From NCBI RefSeq assembly GCF_033958435.1, contig NC_134138.1:188391298-188455297 (forward strand): a stretch of DNA of 64,000 nt, in the 5' to 3' direction. A model generated the notes under the pieces. That model saw nothing but the letters and a program-made list of their open reading frames with translations, searched no databases and was not told where the DNA came from. This stretch comes from Carettochelys insculpta (lineage: Eukaryota > Chordata > Testudines > Carettochelyidae). The translations under genes and the position numbers were made by a program. Of this stretch, positions 46,401 to 58,525 are shown one piece after another. How positions within the stretch are numbered: the stretch's first letter is position 1; every line of letters begins with the position of its first letter.

Positions 46401-48538
46401 AGCGTATACAAACTCCACAGGAACCCAGCCATCCACACATGGTTTTCCAAGGCTAATAAAATCCAAATATTCTAGTTCAAAGCCCAGGTCAGAGGAATTA
46501 TTCATCTGATTTCCATGGGCTTTGGAAATGCCCAAAGTCATGGCTCCCATACACACCCAAATTAAGAGTCTATGTATGCCTCACTTTTTAGAATTATGCT
46601 TTTTTCATTTCTCACATACTGTGTGTGTCACACTGAAGTGTTAATATAGAGCCACCCAAATTCAGCAAAATATATAAACAGTTAATCTTAAGCATGTGAG
46701 TTATATCTCTATTCACTAGAGCATTTAAGCACACACTTAATTTCCAGGTACTGAAATGTTTGACTGAACAAAATGAAGGATCACTCTCATGCTTACAAGC
46801 TTTGCTGAATCAGAGATGCACTGATTAAGTTGGTCTGTTACTTCCTTATTTTAACATATAACTTTTTTTTCCATAATGTGTCCCAAATTACCCATTAGTC
46901 CTTACTATGTAAGCTAAATGTTAAAAGCTATGGGTTCTAACCCAAAGTTACCATTACAAAAGTCCATATCAGAAAAAGTCCAGAATGCAGAATTTAAGGG
47001 TCTAGAGTTAATGTTAACTTGTCAACAACATACAAACTATATCTTGTTAGGCTACACATTTGGCCAGAGAAAAAAAAAAAAGAAAGCATTACTCAAGAGC
47101 AATGTGGTAAAAGTTAGGATCCTCATCTCCTATGCTTCCACACTTCTGATTTTGCTGTGCAAAAGAGCTTGTCTACACAAAAGTTCCCTATTACTGTCTG
47201 TAGCTGTAAGGAATGGCAAATGGTGCTAAGCACAGTTTGCCTTTGTCTACAGCAGTAGCTAATCCATTCAGCCCTATGCTGGCTGTACCAGTTGCCAGTA
47301 ACAACTGCTTATTATTTGTAGTGGAGACAAATATCTCAACAACTTTTTTCATGTAATTTTGTGGGGTAGGGTTTGTTTGTTTTTTAAACAAGCAAAGAGG
47401 AATTGCTTGTGGTTAACAATGTGAGAATTCAAACACCTCCAGCTGGATTTTGATGTGCACACTTCAGTGTGCATGACTTGAAGCAGAGAAATGACAGTTC
47501 TTCTACTAATGCTGGTGGGTGGATGGAGACAGTTTTCTAACAGTTTACATTACAACAATTTTGGGTGAAATCCTGGCTAAACTAAACTCAATGGCAACAC
47601 TCCCCATGGAGGAATATGGGGGAAATGGACAATTTATGTATGTAAAAATTTAGAAGTTAAAGATTATTTCAGCAGAAATTACTGAGACCATAAAATTTGT
47701 GGTGACAGTGGGTTTTTTCCCATCACCCACAACTTTCTCGTCTTGCTAATATTAAGATAGTTTGTTGAGAAGTGTATTGTGTTTTGAATTAGATGCTTAA
47801 AATATCCTTTATGGGAACTCAGATTTCTTACTCTATAAAAATCACTGACTTATGGTATAAGGTGCTACTTAATCAGACTTGTTCCCATCAGTCTCTGTGC
47901 TTCTCAGTAGTCTGGAGAGCAATAGAGTGGGCAGAGATAAGAGAAATCAAAGCTTTCACTTTGCTTTGCTAATAATCGTAGAAGCTATTGTGACATGTTT
48001 GGAAGTTAAATTACTATCAATTTTACTTCAAGCTCAGAGGAAATGTATTATATAATTGTGTGTGCGCGTGCGCGCGCACACACACACACATCTTTTCTTC
48101 AAAAGTAGACATAGTCATTTAGGACTATCACTATATTGTTCCCAATTAAAACTCTGAAATAATTTTGTTGTAGCTTATTTATTTTCATTCTTCCATAACT
48201 AAAAACAGGAGAGCTTTAGATTCTTAACTACAGAGCACACTGTCAAGTATCCACTATAAAATACTCCAAAAACTACTTTCCACTCCAAAGTATCTTCATG
48301 TTTTATCCAACTTTTCCTTTAAAACAAACAGAAGCCATACTGTGTAATACCTTCTAATCACTCTAAAATTTTGGCAAGAAATTAAGAAAAAAGTTCCCTT
48401 TGCACACCAAAAAAGGAGACAAACTGTAAATATATATGGCATTTCAGGCTCAATTCTCGTTTCTATGACATAAGCAAAAGAGGTTTGCTGAAATGTGTTG
48501 CAACTGATTAAGTGTTAAATTTGAGCTAAGCACAATAC
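46401..48538. other. BBS9 intron, nothing recognised
   Basis: AT-rich intron. It includes a (GT/GC/CA) dinucleotide tract at about 48058-48090. No gene. Confidence 0.5.
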
Positions 48539-48592
48539 CTTTACTGTGACTGAAGGAACAGCCTCTGCTCTCACCTCACTGTCAATGGCTTG
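48539..48592 (-). CDS. BBS9: BBS9 internal exon (54 bp)
   Basis: This short exon has exactly 18 codons, phase 0 at both ends. The acceptor is tttcttcacag and the donor is gtattg. The peptide QAIDSEVRAEAVPSVTVK matches the BBS9 stretch entering the GAE (gamma-adaptin-ear-like) domain, including the conserved VPSVTVK. It joins in frame to the exons at 57220-57299 and 43394-43496. It is separated from its upstream neighbour by an 8.6-kb intron containing Penelope-like, LTR and Harbinger insertions. It is too short for ORF-length gene finding and is recognised by homology and splice sites. Confidence 0.92.
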
Positions 48593-48836
48593 CTGTGAAG
48601 AAAAAGATGAAAACAGCAAATGCAGTATCACACATGAATGAGTGAACACAATGCATGCAATATTATCCTCCCACCACCACCAAACTTAGTAGGGAGTTAA
48701 CTGTAAAGAACTTACCACTCCAGTGATACATTGAAATACACAAAATAGATTTCAGGGTCTCTTTTTTTTAGAACAGACTAAATTCCTGTTTAAAAAACTG
48801 CCCACAAAAAGAATAAGCCATCGTCATGAACTTTTT

Positions 48837-49874
48837 GGTCATGTCTACACTAGCACTTTATTTACAAAATAACTTCGAAATAAGGTCTCCTTTCAAAAAG
48901 CCTGCAGAGCATCTACACACATCATGTGCTACTTCGAAATTGGGATCGAAACAATGGGGCCACATTTCGAAGTTGTTCTTCCATTCCCGTACTGGGAATC
49001 GTACCCTATTTCAAAGTGTAACTTTGAAATAGGAGGTGTGTACATGCCCTGCATTCCTCTCTTTCGAAATAGCCGTCCACCATGGTGGCGGCCAACAGGT
49101 GCGCGGAGACACTCTAGTCACCCCAGCTAGGCCTCTGTGGTCACTGCCAGCCACATTTAAGGAAATACACACCTAGCAACCCATGGCAGGAAGCTAAGAG
49201 CATGCTAGCACCAGGGAGAGCTGGAGCTCTCGGCCGCACACCCTCCCGCTGACAACAGGGAAGAGACTGCAACTCCCCCATGCCAATGGCAAGCAGCCAG
49301 GAGCCCCATGCCCCACAGGGACCCCCTGGTGAGTCCTTCCAGGGCTCCCAGGAGCCATGCCAGAGGAGAGCCAGAAAGAGCCCCTCCTGGTCCAAGCAAG
49401 CACTCAAACACCTCGTCAGCCTCTGGGAGGAAGAGGAGGTCCTCCTCCAGACCCAGGTTGCATCGCCAGAATGCTGCCACAGCCGAGACACTGCCAGCCA
49501 CTCAGGGGCACCTCCCACCTGGTGCCCACACTATGAAGAGCTGGACTGTGCTGGTGCCGGCACAGGGTCTGCAGTGCTGTGGTAAGTCTTGCAGCCCACA
49601 GCATGTGCCGGGTGTGCATGTTGGGACGGGCCCTTTAAGTGAGCGGCTAGCTGCAGGCCCTAGAAGGGCCTGGCAGCCATGCAATTCAGTCCATGGTGTT
49701 TCCTGGCCCGTGATTTTGAAATAGTGTCCGTGGCTGTGTAGTATTTCCCTTTCACAACGCTGGGCCACTCTTTCGAAATAGGGGATCATGGCTTTGTGTG
49801 TGTTGGTATGCTATTTAGAAAAGTGCACTTCGAAAGAGGTTCTTCCAAAACTGTGGTGTAGTATAGACATAGCC
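48837..49874. mobile_element. Harbinger-type element, duplication TTT
   Basis: 1038 bp. Ends GGTCATGTCTACACTAGCAC and GTAGTATAGACATAGCC with TTT flanks (48834-48836, 49875-49877). The ends contain cttcgaaata motifs. The plus interior has a fossil Myb/SANT reading (KSPSWSKQALKHLVSLWEEE ... PTWCPHYEELD, about 49370-49550), as in the element at 2486-5397. No transposase region is present, so it is a deletion derivative. Confidence 0.85.
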
Positions 49875-50217
49875 TTTGTGCATAAAAACTTAACACACCT
49901 TTTTATATATATTTGAACAGAGTGCATTTGAACTATTTTGTCTTGTAAGGTTCCTTCTGCAATGAGTTCATTCAAATTGTGGGAACTCCTAGGTTATCAA
50001 TAAGGAGAGGCAACTTTCAATCTGCTTTTATACAATACGTACACCCACACCATAGCATACTTACCACACACAATCTTATACTCAAAAAGCATACTGTATA
50101 TGTCCCAAATTTCATATTAGTGTGTACGAGGCTTTTTTATTGGTGTTTCTTATTTCTAATTCAATGAACCATAATTTTCATAGAAATAATTAGCTCAACC
50201 CTATGGAACAATATTTT

Positions 50218-50252
<35 letters not shown>

Positions 50253-51282
50253 ACCCTTAGAAAAGTGAATTGTACTGTAAAAGCAATTACACCAGTATAA
50301 TGAGATAATTTTCAGAAGATAATTTTTACCATAGAAAAGCATAAAGTAAAACAATGCTTTCTGCCAGCATAAACAAAATACATTGTTTGCTACAGTCCCG
50401 TACTCCTTCCCTTCCCAATGTAAGCACTGGGATTCACTAGCAGTGTGTCTATTGCATGTGCATAATTAAACACACACACACACACACACACACACCCCAC
50501 AATGGACATCTCTCTGGATGCAATGCTTTAAAAGGTGCTTTACTTTGATAGGCTCCTTTTTATCTTCCCATATAGATCCTTAATGCATTTTCACCCCTTG
50601 TATAAAACATTTTTTGATAATGAGTATGACCTTTGTACTTCTAAAGGAAAGTATCACAATGAAATTCCATTTAAATTTTGCAAATAGCACATAATCCCAG
50701 TAAATACAGTTTTGTAGCAATACATGTCCAGAGATGACTAGGTAACAGATATTTTGGCACAGTATTGTGCATGTTCTGAGAGGTTTATACACTAAGTTTT
50801 AGCGGAAAAATAAAACTGGCCACAAAAGATTTTAGTAGGGTGGAACACAACAACAATACAAGATGACTGATTCCTTTATGTGTATTTCAAACTGCACTCC
50901 AGCATCACAAAAGTTGGAATGGCAAAGGCCCATCACACCACCTTGCCAATCTCCCTGCCAAAGCCGGATCACTCCCTGCCGGGTATCTGCAAATGCTCTC
51001 CACAGTATAGTTTCAAATGATCCATGTAATGGGGCTTTTTACTGTTTCTCTTCATACAGTTAACAGTTTCTCTTCAGACTACTAGCATACTTTAACAGAG
51101 CCCACCAGTAGGAAATTATGACAGAAACTCACATTAGAATTTCCCTTTGCTCAATTTCACTCCATTTCCACGGGTAAGATAGAGAAATACACTTATTTTA
51201 ATTAGAACTATTAACCAAAACATTTTGCAATATATTCACATCTTCGCTTCAAATACAACAAGATCTCTGTCAAATAAGTAAC
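49875..51282. other. BBS9 intron with CA repeats
   Basis: AT-rich intron. (CA)n tracts lie at about 50220-50248 and 50470-50494. Nothing else recognised. Confidence 0.55.
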
Positions 51283-51340
51283 AGAGAGGTAGCTGTGTTA
51301 GTCTGCAAACCAGCAGAAATGTAGCACTTTAAAGACTAAC

Positions 51341-52377
51341 TGTAGTGAGTCAGTATGGCCTCCTGCTGACTCAGAGGCAGAGGAGGCTGCGCAGAGCCCC
51401 TGGTGGGCGGGCCCGGAGCCAGAACACCAGAGGCCCGCCCCTCAGAGGGCGGGGCCCAGGGCTAGAAGGGCCAAGGGCAGGGCTCGGGATCCATTAAAGC
51501 CTGGGCCTCCGGGCAGGGAGGAGGCGCCTGCATGAGCTCCCTGGCGCCAAGGGCAGAGGGCCTGTCGCTGCCCGGCCAGGCCGGAGGAGCAAGCCCCCAG
51601 CGGCCCCGAACAACCATGGATCCAGATGCCCCAGGGGGACTACCCGGACTTCCCAGACCTGCCAGGACCCTCACGCCGGCAGAGACCCCCCCGCCTTGGA
51701 GGAAGCCCCGGACGCGGCCAGACCGGCAAGGGTGAGCGACCATGAGGCCCCAGGAGCGGCCTGCCCCAGAGTCCCGTCGGACCGCTGCAGCCCCCAGGCC
51801 CAGGATCGCCTTGAGCTCACCGTGCTACCGCCGCCAGACTATCCCAATGACATCGACATGAGCGACTGGCCAGAGCCCCCGAAGGTGGACGATTTGGAGG
51901 AGACCAACCTCACGGGACCCCCTGACCATATGGACTGGGACCTTCCCCCAGTGGAGGCAGAGGTAGGAAGTGGCCCGGGGAACGACGCTCCCGAACCCAT
52001 GGCAGTGTGTTGCAGCCTGGATCCCCACTGCCGTGGTCGCGTGTGAGTGACCCCCAGGGCCCCGGGCCGGGTCGCAGTGGAGTGGGAGGGCCTGCGACCC
52101 CCTACCCACCCCTCCTTGACAGGGCCAGCCCGTGCTGGGCCTGTGCTCAAACCCTTGTGCTGTTGCCCCACCCCAAACTGAGGGCTGGGCCTGTGCTCAA
52201 ACCCATGTGCTGCTGCCTGCCCTGAACTGAGGGCTGAGCCGGGATTGTGTTACAACTGTGAACTGCTGCCCGCCCTAGACTGAGGGCTGGGCCTATATTG
52301 TATTACAACAGTGTTATAACCTTCTTGTGGTTGCCGCCCGTCCTAGGCCAAGGGCTGGGCGTCCTCGGACTCCTACA
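51341..52377. mobile_element. Solo LTR, GC-rich, 5-bp duplication CTAAC
   Basis: 1037 bp beginning TGTAGTGAGTC and ending GGACTCCTACA, flanked by a perfect CTAAC duplication (51336-51340, 52378-52382). Very GC-rich against its surroundings. The right quarter has tandem units of about 60 bp built on actgagggctgggcctgtgc. A 117-codon open reading (51696-52046) shows no family features and is probably incidental. The orientation is unclear. Confidence 0.85.
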
Positions 52378-53067
52378 CTAACAAAATGATTTATTTCATG
52401 ATGACCTTTCCTGGGACAGATCAACTTCATCATATCAATCTCATTTCCAACACAGACTGATATTTGTAAGTACAGATGACCAAAAAAAATGCAATAAAAA
52501 CTGACAAATCAAATAGGATTGAAGGATGGGGGTGAGGGGTGGGGGGATGTTTATTGTCCTGTCTGAGATAATTATGAGCATCAAAGAACAGACAGACTGG
52601 GTAAAACCTTTCACCAAAGAATAAATGGACACAGAGCAGACATCAAGAAACTCATATACATAAGCTGGTCAGTGAACACTTCAGTGGAGTGGGCCATTCT
52701 GCTAAAGACCCGAGAATGTGTGTCCTAGAGCACAGATAATTTAAAAACAGGCTACAGGGAGAAATTTGTGAATTGGAGTTCATATTCAAATTCGACACAT
52801 TAACACGTGGTATGAACAGAAACATCAATTATCTCACACATTACAAGGACTGCTTCCCTTCCTTTGATGCTCATAATTATCTCAGAAAGGAGAATTAACA
52901 TCCCCCCACCCCTCACCCCCATCCTTCAATCCTACTTAATTTGTCAGTTTTTATTGCAATTATTTTTTGGTCCTCTATACTTGTAAATGTTAGTCTGTAT
53001 TGGAAATGAGATTCATTTGATGAAGTGGATCTGTCCCAGGAAAGCTCATCACTGAATAAATCATTAT

Positions 53068-53312
53068 CAAACAAAAAGCAGTCAAGTAGCACTTTAAAGA
53101 CTAGCAAAATAGTTTATTAGGTGAGCTTTCGTGGGACAGACCCACTTCTTCAGACCATAGCCAGACCAGTCTGTTCTGGTCTGGCTATGGTCTGAAGAAG
53201 TGGGTCTGTCCCACGAAAGCTCACCTAATAAACTATTTTGCTAGTCTTTAAAGTGCTATTTGACTGCTTTTTGTTTCGATAGTGTATAGACTAGCACGGC
53301 TTACTCTCTGTT
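53068..53312. mobile_element. Near-perfect palindromic retro-tail with 15-bp duplication
   Basis: Arms of about 95 bp (agcactttaaagactagcaa ... gacccacttcttcagaccat) face each other around ctggtctggctatgg. The flanks actgaataaatcatt at 53053-53067 and 53313-53327 are identical. The ends read caaaaagcagtcaagtagca and cacggcttactctctgttac. The long duplication points to target-primed insertion by Penelope-like machinery rather than DNA transposition. Confidence 0.75.
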
Positions 53313-53327
53313 ACTGAATAAATCATT

Positions 53328-54377
53328 GTGTTAGTCTTTAAAGATCTGTCAGTTACACAAGCTCACATTCATTAGCATGCTATGCATCTGAAGTGGTTTT
53401 AACTGTATTTTGGGGAATTGCATGCTATACAAGACAGATTATGTAATATAAACTGAGAAATTTGCCAAGATGAAGAGTGTTTCTGTTTTCCTTACTCCTT
53501 CTTTTAATTATAAAAAGTAAATAAAAAGTTATATTTGGCAGCATTCTTCAATACCTCATTCATATCTGTGGGAATGCAGATAAAAGTTACCAGTAGTATT
53601 TTATTCAATAAGGATCCATATACATTGGTGCAGACCCTGCGTAATCAATCCCTCTACAGCCAAAAAGGCTTGTTGACACATGTACATATTCAATTTCTTC
53701 CCATAAATACCACTCTTCAAAGCCTATTCATGAGTCTTACCATCTGTTATTCAACATAAAAAAGTATCAATTCATGCAAATCTACAAAAAAGCATGCAAC
53801 CCAAAGTAACCAGTGTATCCTGACTACAAGCTGTTTGAAATGCTATTCAAATTGATATTACAAGGCCAGCCTTTCAAAATTGTACATGTCCTTTTGTATG
53901 GGGTAAATCATATTTATTTATTCACTTTTCTTTTTAGACTTATAACAAGATTTTCTTTAGTTTCTTGCAATGACGTCATCTCAAAAGGGAGGCGAGCAGA
54001 TTTTGCATATGGCCTGATGAACTCTCATGAGAAGATTGCAAAGGCAGAACAACAATAACCTAATGTAACTGAAATGGCAGAGAAGAATGTGGTAGTGAAA
54101 CAACTTCATATTTTTGTACACTACAAAGTAATAAAAAATACTAAAATGTTGGCAGTCATGTTCTATCCCCTCAGTTGTCACTATATGACAAAGATTGTCT
54201 AGGACACCTTTCCTACATGGATTATGCTTAAATGGGGGGACACACCATACTCTATTCAGTAGCTGAACATACCAGTTTGTCATACATGTCCAAATATGAT
54301 ATTATAAATCAGACTTAAAGGTCACATTCATAAATCAGAGGCCACATTCAGTACCCTAATATACTGGGGGATAGGTA
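53328..54377. other. BBS9 intron, nothing recognised
   Basis: AT-rich intron. No gene or element identified. Confidence 0.5.
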
Positions 54378-54701
54378 AAGGTTGAACCTCTCTAGTCAAG
54401 CATCCTTGGGACCTGACCAGTGCCAAATGAGGGAATTTGCCAAACCATGGGAGGTCAATATTGTCTAGCAGCATTACCAACATTCCATTGCTTACTGGGT
54501 TTCACAAGACATTTAGGGTAAATTAGAGCTAAACAACAGCACAGAACACTGAGAGTCAGGCCTGGTGGCTGTAAACAAACTTTATGGGTCCACAGGAAAC
54601 CTGGCAACAACCATGATAAGTGAACATGCGACTAACTAAAATCATGCAAGACCTTGGATGTTACCAGACCAGAGAAGGCCAGACTAGAGATGTTCAACCT
54701 G
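54378..54701. mobile_element. TA-flanked MITE (mariner/pogo-like), reverse copy
   Basis: 324 bp, ends AAGGTTGAACCTCTC and GATGTTCAACCTG, TA on both sides (54376-54377, 54702-54703). The interior aligns to 818-1111 in the opposite direction (cacagaacactgagagtcag, tggctgtaaacaaac). Confidence 0.78.
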
Positions 54702-54703
54702 TA

Positions 54704-56010
54704 TTAGCTTACTAGGTGTGCAGTAGCATTGTGATTTTCCTGCTGTATCTAATGTTCAACACAGGGGAGATGTTTAGCTATTGCACCTCCTAACACCCCA
54801 CAGTCCCAAGGGGAAATCATCTTCCAGCTAAGGCTAGTGGCCAACAGCCCAGTATTCACAGTGACATGTCCATACTGTTATACTCCAACATGCTATTCAC
54901 ATTTAAAAGAGCACCAGCTTGTACCCAACCATACATTTACACTACATCCTATCTAGTTTCATTCCTGATATCCTGCCTTGGATGCAGATGATGCCCTGAG
55001 AAATATCCTTGCTTCCTCTTCCAGTGTTGGGATTTGAAAAATCAGATTTGCAATAAGTAGAATAATTGTGGAATATGAATAGTTTCTAAGACCCCTTGCC
55101 ACATGTTCTAGATCTGAATTGGGCTGTTACACAAAATGGGCCAAACGTTGCTTCCCAGATATTTGGATTTCTGTCTATGGAGCCTATTGATTGATTTGTG
55201 AGGAAAACTTCTTATGATCAGCAAATTCCCATCTATAAATAATGATGACTTACAGGTATTCTGGTAGGACTAGTGTGTTCCCACCCTGCAAAGTGCCACA
55301 GTTGCTTTGCCTGATGACTTTCTGGGGGAGGGCAGCAGGAATGGGGAGTGCTGAGCAACCGTGGCTTCCACTGCATTCAGTGGGAGCTACCAGTACTAAA
55401 TACGTGTGAAAAGTAGGTCATTAATATAAAATGACATTGTTAGGCTTCATGTTTATTTTCTTTTAATAATCCCTGGATAAAATATTATTTGTGCATAAGT
55501 AAAGCTGACTCAAATGTATGTTCTCTCTCGCTAACCAATTATCACCAGCAATAAAGATTCTGCAGATCCAGTTCTGCCCTAAGTTACATTTGCATGGTCT
55601 CACAATTTTCCTATTCTGCCATCCTTTACATCTGAGAACAATGGAGATCGTTGGAGATCATGGTGTAATAGAGGAAATAATTTGGCAATTGAAATGTAGT
55701 TAATATTTGTGTCAATGTTGTGAAAACCAGAACAGAACCCAGATCTCTCTCTCCCCTAGCAGTAGTAAAAAGCTCTGGTAGTTACAACCCAGAATGAATT
55801 CATACAGAACTCAGACTTATCAAGTAGAACATTTTTTTACATCCTGTAGTCATTGGTCAGAGTAGAACCACATTTGGAAGAGCAAGACTATGGCCCCTGC
55901 AGTAGCTTCTGAGCTTTAGCACTGGTCATGTGATACAAATGAATGGTGAAATTAGATTCCACATTACTCCCTTGTGTGATTTCTCTGCAACTGTATTAGA
56001 CTACTACTGG
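54704..56010. other. BBS9 intron, nothing recognised
   Basis: AT-rich intron. No gene or element identified. Confidence 0.5.
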
Positions 56011-56012
56011 TA

Positions 56013-56595
56013 CAGTGTCTCCTCATTATAAGTCTGTACTCTACAAGTAGTTTCGCATATAAGTCATTAAGTAATTCAGAAAAGCAGATTCATTATAAGT
56101 CGCACTGATCATCGCTTATGTTATTTAGAGACAAGGGACCAAAAGCCAGGAACACAGTGCAGTTTTGAGGTGGCTGAGTGGCAGGCATTGTAATGCAAGG
56201 GCCCTGGAAGTGAGCCCTGAAGTCATGGTGGATTGGTGGGGAGCTACAGGGAGCCGGCAGGGAGCCAGGGGAGCTGCTGGGGAACTGTAGGAAGCCAGTG
56301 GGGAGCCGGCAGGCTGGCTTATCTTTTTCTATTTTCTATTTATTCTATTTTACATAAAAATAGAATATCTATTTATTCTATGTATTTATTTCTATTCTAT
56401 TTCTATTTATGGTATTGTCTTTTGTGGGTTATAGGTACATTATATGTACCACACGTGTGAACTGTATGTGTTGGGAACATATCTCAAGCTAATTGAATTA
56501 CTTCTTATGGATATTAATTCCTCTTCATAAGTCACTTCACTATAAGTCACGTTATTTAGGAACTAACCTGGACTTATAAGGAGAACCCCCCACCG
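56013..56595. mobile_element. Pogo-like MITE, TA-flanked
   Basis: Begins CAGTGTCTCCTCATTATAAG and ends GGACTTATAAGGAGAACCCC then CCCACCG, with TA at 56011-56012 and 56596-56597. Further inner inverted text (cattataagtc / cactataagtcac) supports the pairing. The middle has a TCTATT-rich simple repeat (56320-56410). Confidence 0.7.
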
Positions 56596-57219
56596 TACAG
56601 TGCAATGTAAACACACCAACTAGGTCATCAAGTGACCCCAGTTATAATCTACTTAGTTTCATACCATAAGACAAAATGCATGGCTTTTAAACTACTACTT
56701 AAACCCTTGTACTCCAAGTGGAGCTTATGTTTTTCAAACATACTATCAAAAATTGCAAATAGTTTAATATTGTGATTTTTATATAGTTTACAATATGGTT
56801 TAGTTTTTCAAATATTAGTAAGTAGTTGAACTCACTTTACCTACAACAACTACCATATTTCTTTCTCAATTTTCCCATTTGTAAAGCAGGAGCAACACTT
56901 ACCCATCTATTACGGATGGAGAATTGTGAAGATTAAAATCTGTACAGAGCTCTAAATTTCTAAAGCACTATTATTATCTTATTCTGAATGTACTTTTAAT
57001 GCCTGAAGCAAGGTGATTTCCTTGTCCATATTTGCGTGACTGGATATTCCCTAGGTATCTGAGCTAAAGTCGTACAAATTATTCTACTGATCAAATTCAC
57101 TTCTCAGTCATTACATTACTGCAATAAAACCACTACCATAAATTATGGTTTCAGGGATGTAACAGAGTAGAATACGGTCCCAAACTGGTTTTTTAACACT
57201 TCCCTATTTATAAACTTAC

Positions 57220-57299
57220 AGATATTGCATCCAAGTCAGATGAAACTTCTGATGTGATTCTCAAACCATCACAGTTTTTTTCAGATTTGGGCAAAATAT
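57220..57299 (-). CDS. BBS9: BBS9 (PTHB1) internal exon, first in window
   Basis: This is the most upstream BBS9 exon visible. On the minus strand it follows an acceptor ending in ttgcag and precedes a gtaagt donor. It is 80 bp: two bases completing a codon begun in the previous exon, then 26 codons, ending in phase 0. The reading (ILPKSEKNCDG...SSDLDAIS) aligns without gaps to the linker between the N-terminal beta-propeller and the ear-like GAE domain of vertebrate BBS9, as I remember that protein. Similarity is moderate, as expected for a linker. BBS9 is a BBSome subunit, acting at the base of cilia in membrane-protein traffic. The call rests mainly on order, strand and phase agreement with the next five exons. 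The preceding exon was not found and probably lies beyond 64000. Confidence 0.85.
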
Positions 57300-58525
57300 C
57301 TGCAAGGAAAAAAAAAAAGAAAAACAGACTATTCTAACAGACTGTGTGAGCAGTTGTACTCCTAAAAGCAATTTCTATAGTGAATGCACAAACCTGGGAC
57401 AAAGCGCACATATATATTTTTTTTAATTAAAATGCTCCCAAAGCAGAATCTGCAGCAAAAAAACTCATTACCAAAAACGTGGACTACAGAGGCATCCCAA
57501 GCGCATTTCTTCCCAACCAAGAGGAGGTCTATGAAGGTTACATGTTTGAAGATCACAAGACTGCCCTGGCAGTGCTCCTCAGAGAGCCAGTTGTTCCCGT
57601 CCACTAAACAACAGTGCTTGAAGTTCACAGGAAAATATTCAAGTATTTTGGGATAAAAGAAACAAGGCCTTTAACCAAAAATCTGTATTTATTAACTGCC
57701 CCCGAGTCTACCACCAAATAAACTTTACAGTTTTCTAAGATTCATTTCAGCATCTATTTATTTCCTCTTGGACCTCTTTAATACATTTTCTTATTTCCTG
57801 GTTCATGGATAGTAAAGAATTTAGATGCATTTCATAAGAGATATTTCAATAACCACATTAACTCTGATCCTCAAAGATCATAATGAAAGTAAAGACTTCA
57901 AATATACTTTGCTAATATATCTATGGTAATGAAGACTGTCTTTCTGCAAAGAAGCATATAAAAACATATAAAATGTATTGTGCACACAAATTCTAATGTC
58001 AAAAGTGAAAACATAATTATCAAATTATTTACACAGCATACATAGACCATTTTTTGAGCTTAGTAGTGATATGTAACTAGGATGTATCTTTGTACAGTTT
58101 CTCCTACGCATGGGGGCTACACTGTGTTTTAAAAATAAAAAGGAAACCTATGTTGAGTTTATCAAAATAACATCCAAAGGCTTTCAGAGATCACCATTAA
58201 TGATAAAGATAGGTAGTAACTCTATTTTCCAAATATTTTAAATGTGCTATGTACAGTACACCAACTGTCCTAAGCCTGAATAAAATGTGTCGGGTTGAGT
58301 GCAAGGTTATCCACTTATCCTTGTAAGATACTCACAAGTTATACAACCAGAACCTGAATTACAGAAAGAAATAGAAACACTGCCAAACTCTCATTCTTCA
58401 TGACCATTTCTAGTGAAAGTTCATTTCTGGAAATCAGCAGCCTGAAAATGTGAGGTTGGAGGCAAAAAAACCTTTTAAAGTTCTTTACTGGAACAGAAGA
58501 ACAATGTTTCAAACATCAAAGCTGG
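57300..58525. other. BBS9 intron upstream of first visible exon
   Basis: AT-rich. A minus-strand reading at 57760-57840 has a vague likeness to the preceding BBS9 exon but fails on phase (see rejected). Nothing else seen. Confidence 0.45.

Larger units (their letters stand above)
51283..53325 (+). mobile_element. Penelope-like element remnant with foldback 5' part
   Basis: The plus reading keeps the end of a GIY-YIG-type endonuclease: GKTFHQRINGHRADIKKLIY, then HFSGVGHSAKD and CELEFIFKFDTLTRGMNRN, with frame changes. A 3' UTR and tail follow (gatgaagtggatctgtccca ... ggaaagctcatcac). An inverted copy of that UTR and tail precedes the coding part (about 51283-51340 plus 52378-52590), a known Penelope-like configuration. 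A solo LTR (51341-52377) and a second palindromic tail (53068-53312) are inserted in it. The reverse transcriptase is missing. Confidence 0.65.

Noticed and set aside
51696..52046. 117-codon open reading, Pro/Asp-rich
   Set aside because: It lies wholly within a solo LTR with duplicated flanks, has no domain signature, and is expected in GC-rich sequence poor in stops.
57362..57656. 88- and 90-codon ORFs on opposite strands
   Set aside because: No domain, no splice context and no continuity with BBS9; considered chance.
57760..57845. Minus reading with EIRKCIKEV, loosely like the BBS9 exon preceding 57220-57299
   Set aside because: No acceptor, no GT donor in the needed phase, and in-frame stops nearby; the likeness is short and probably chance.
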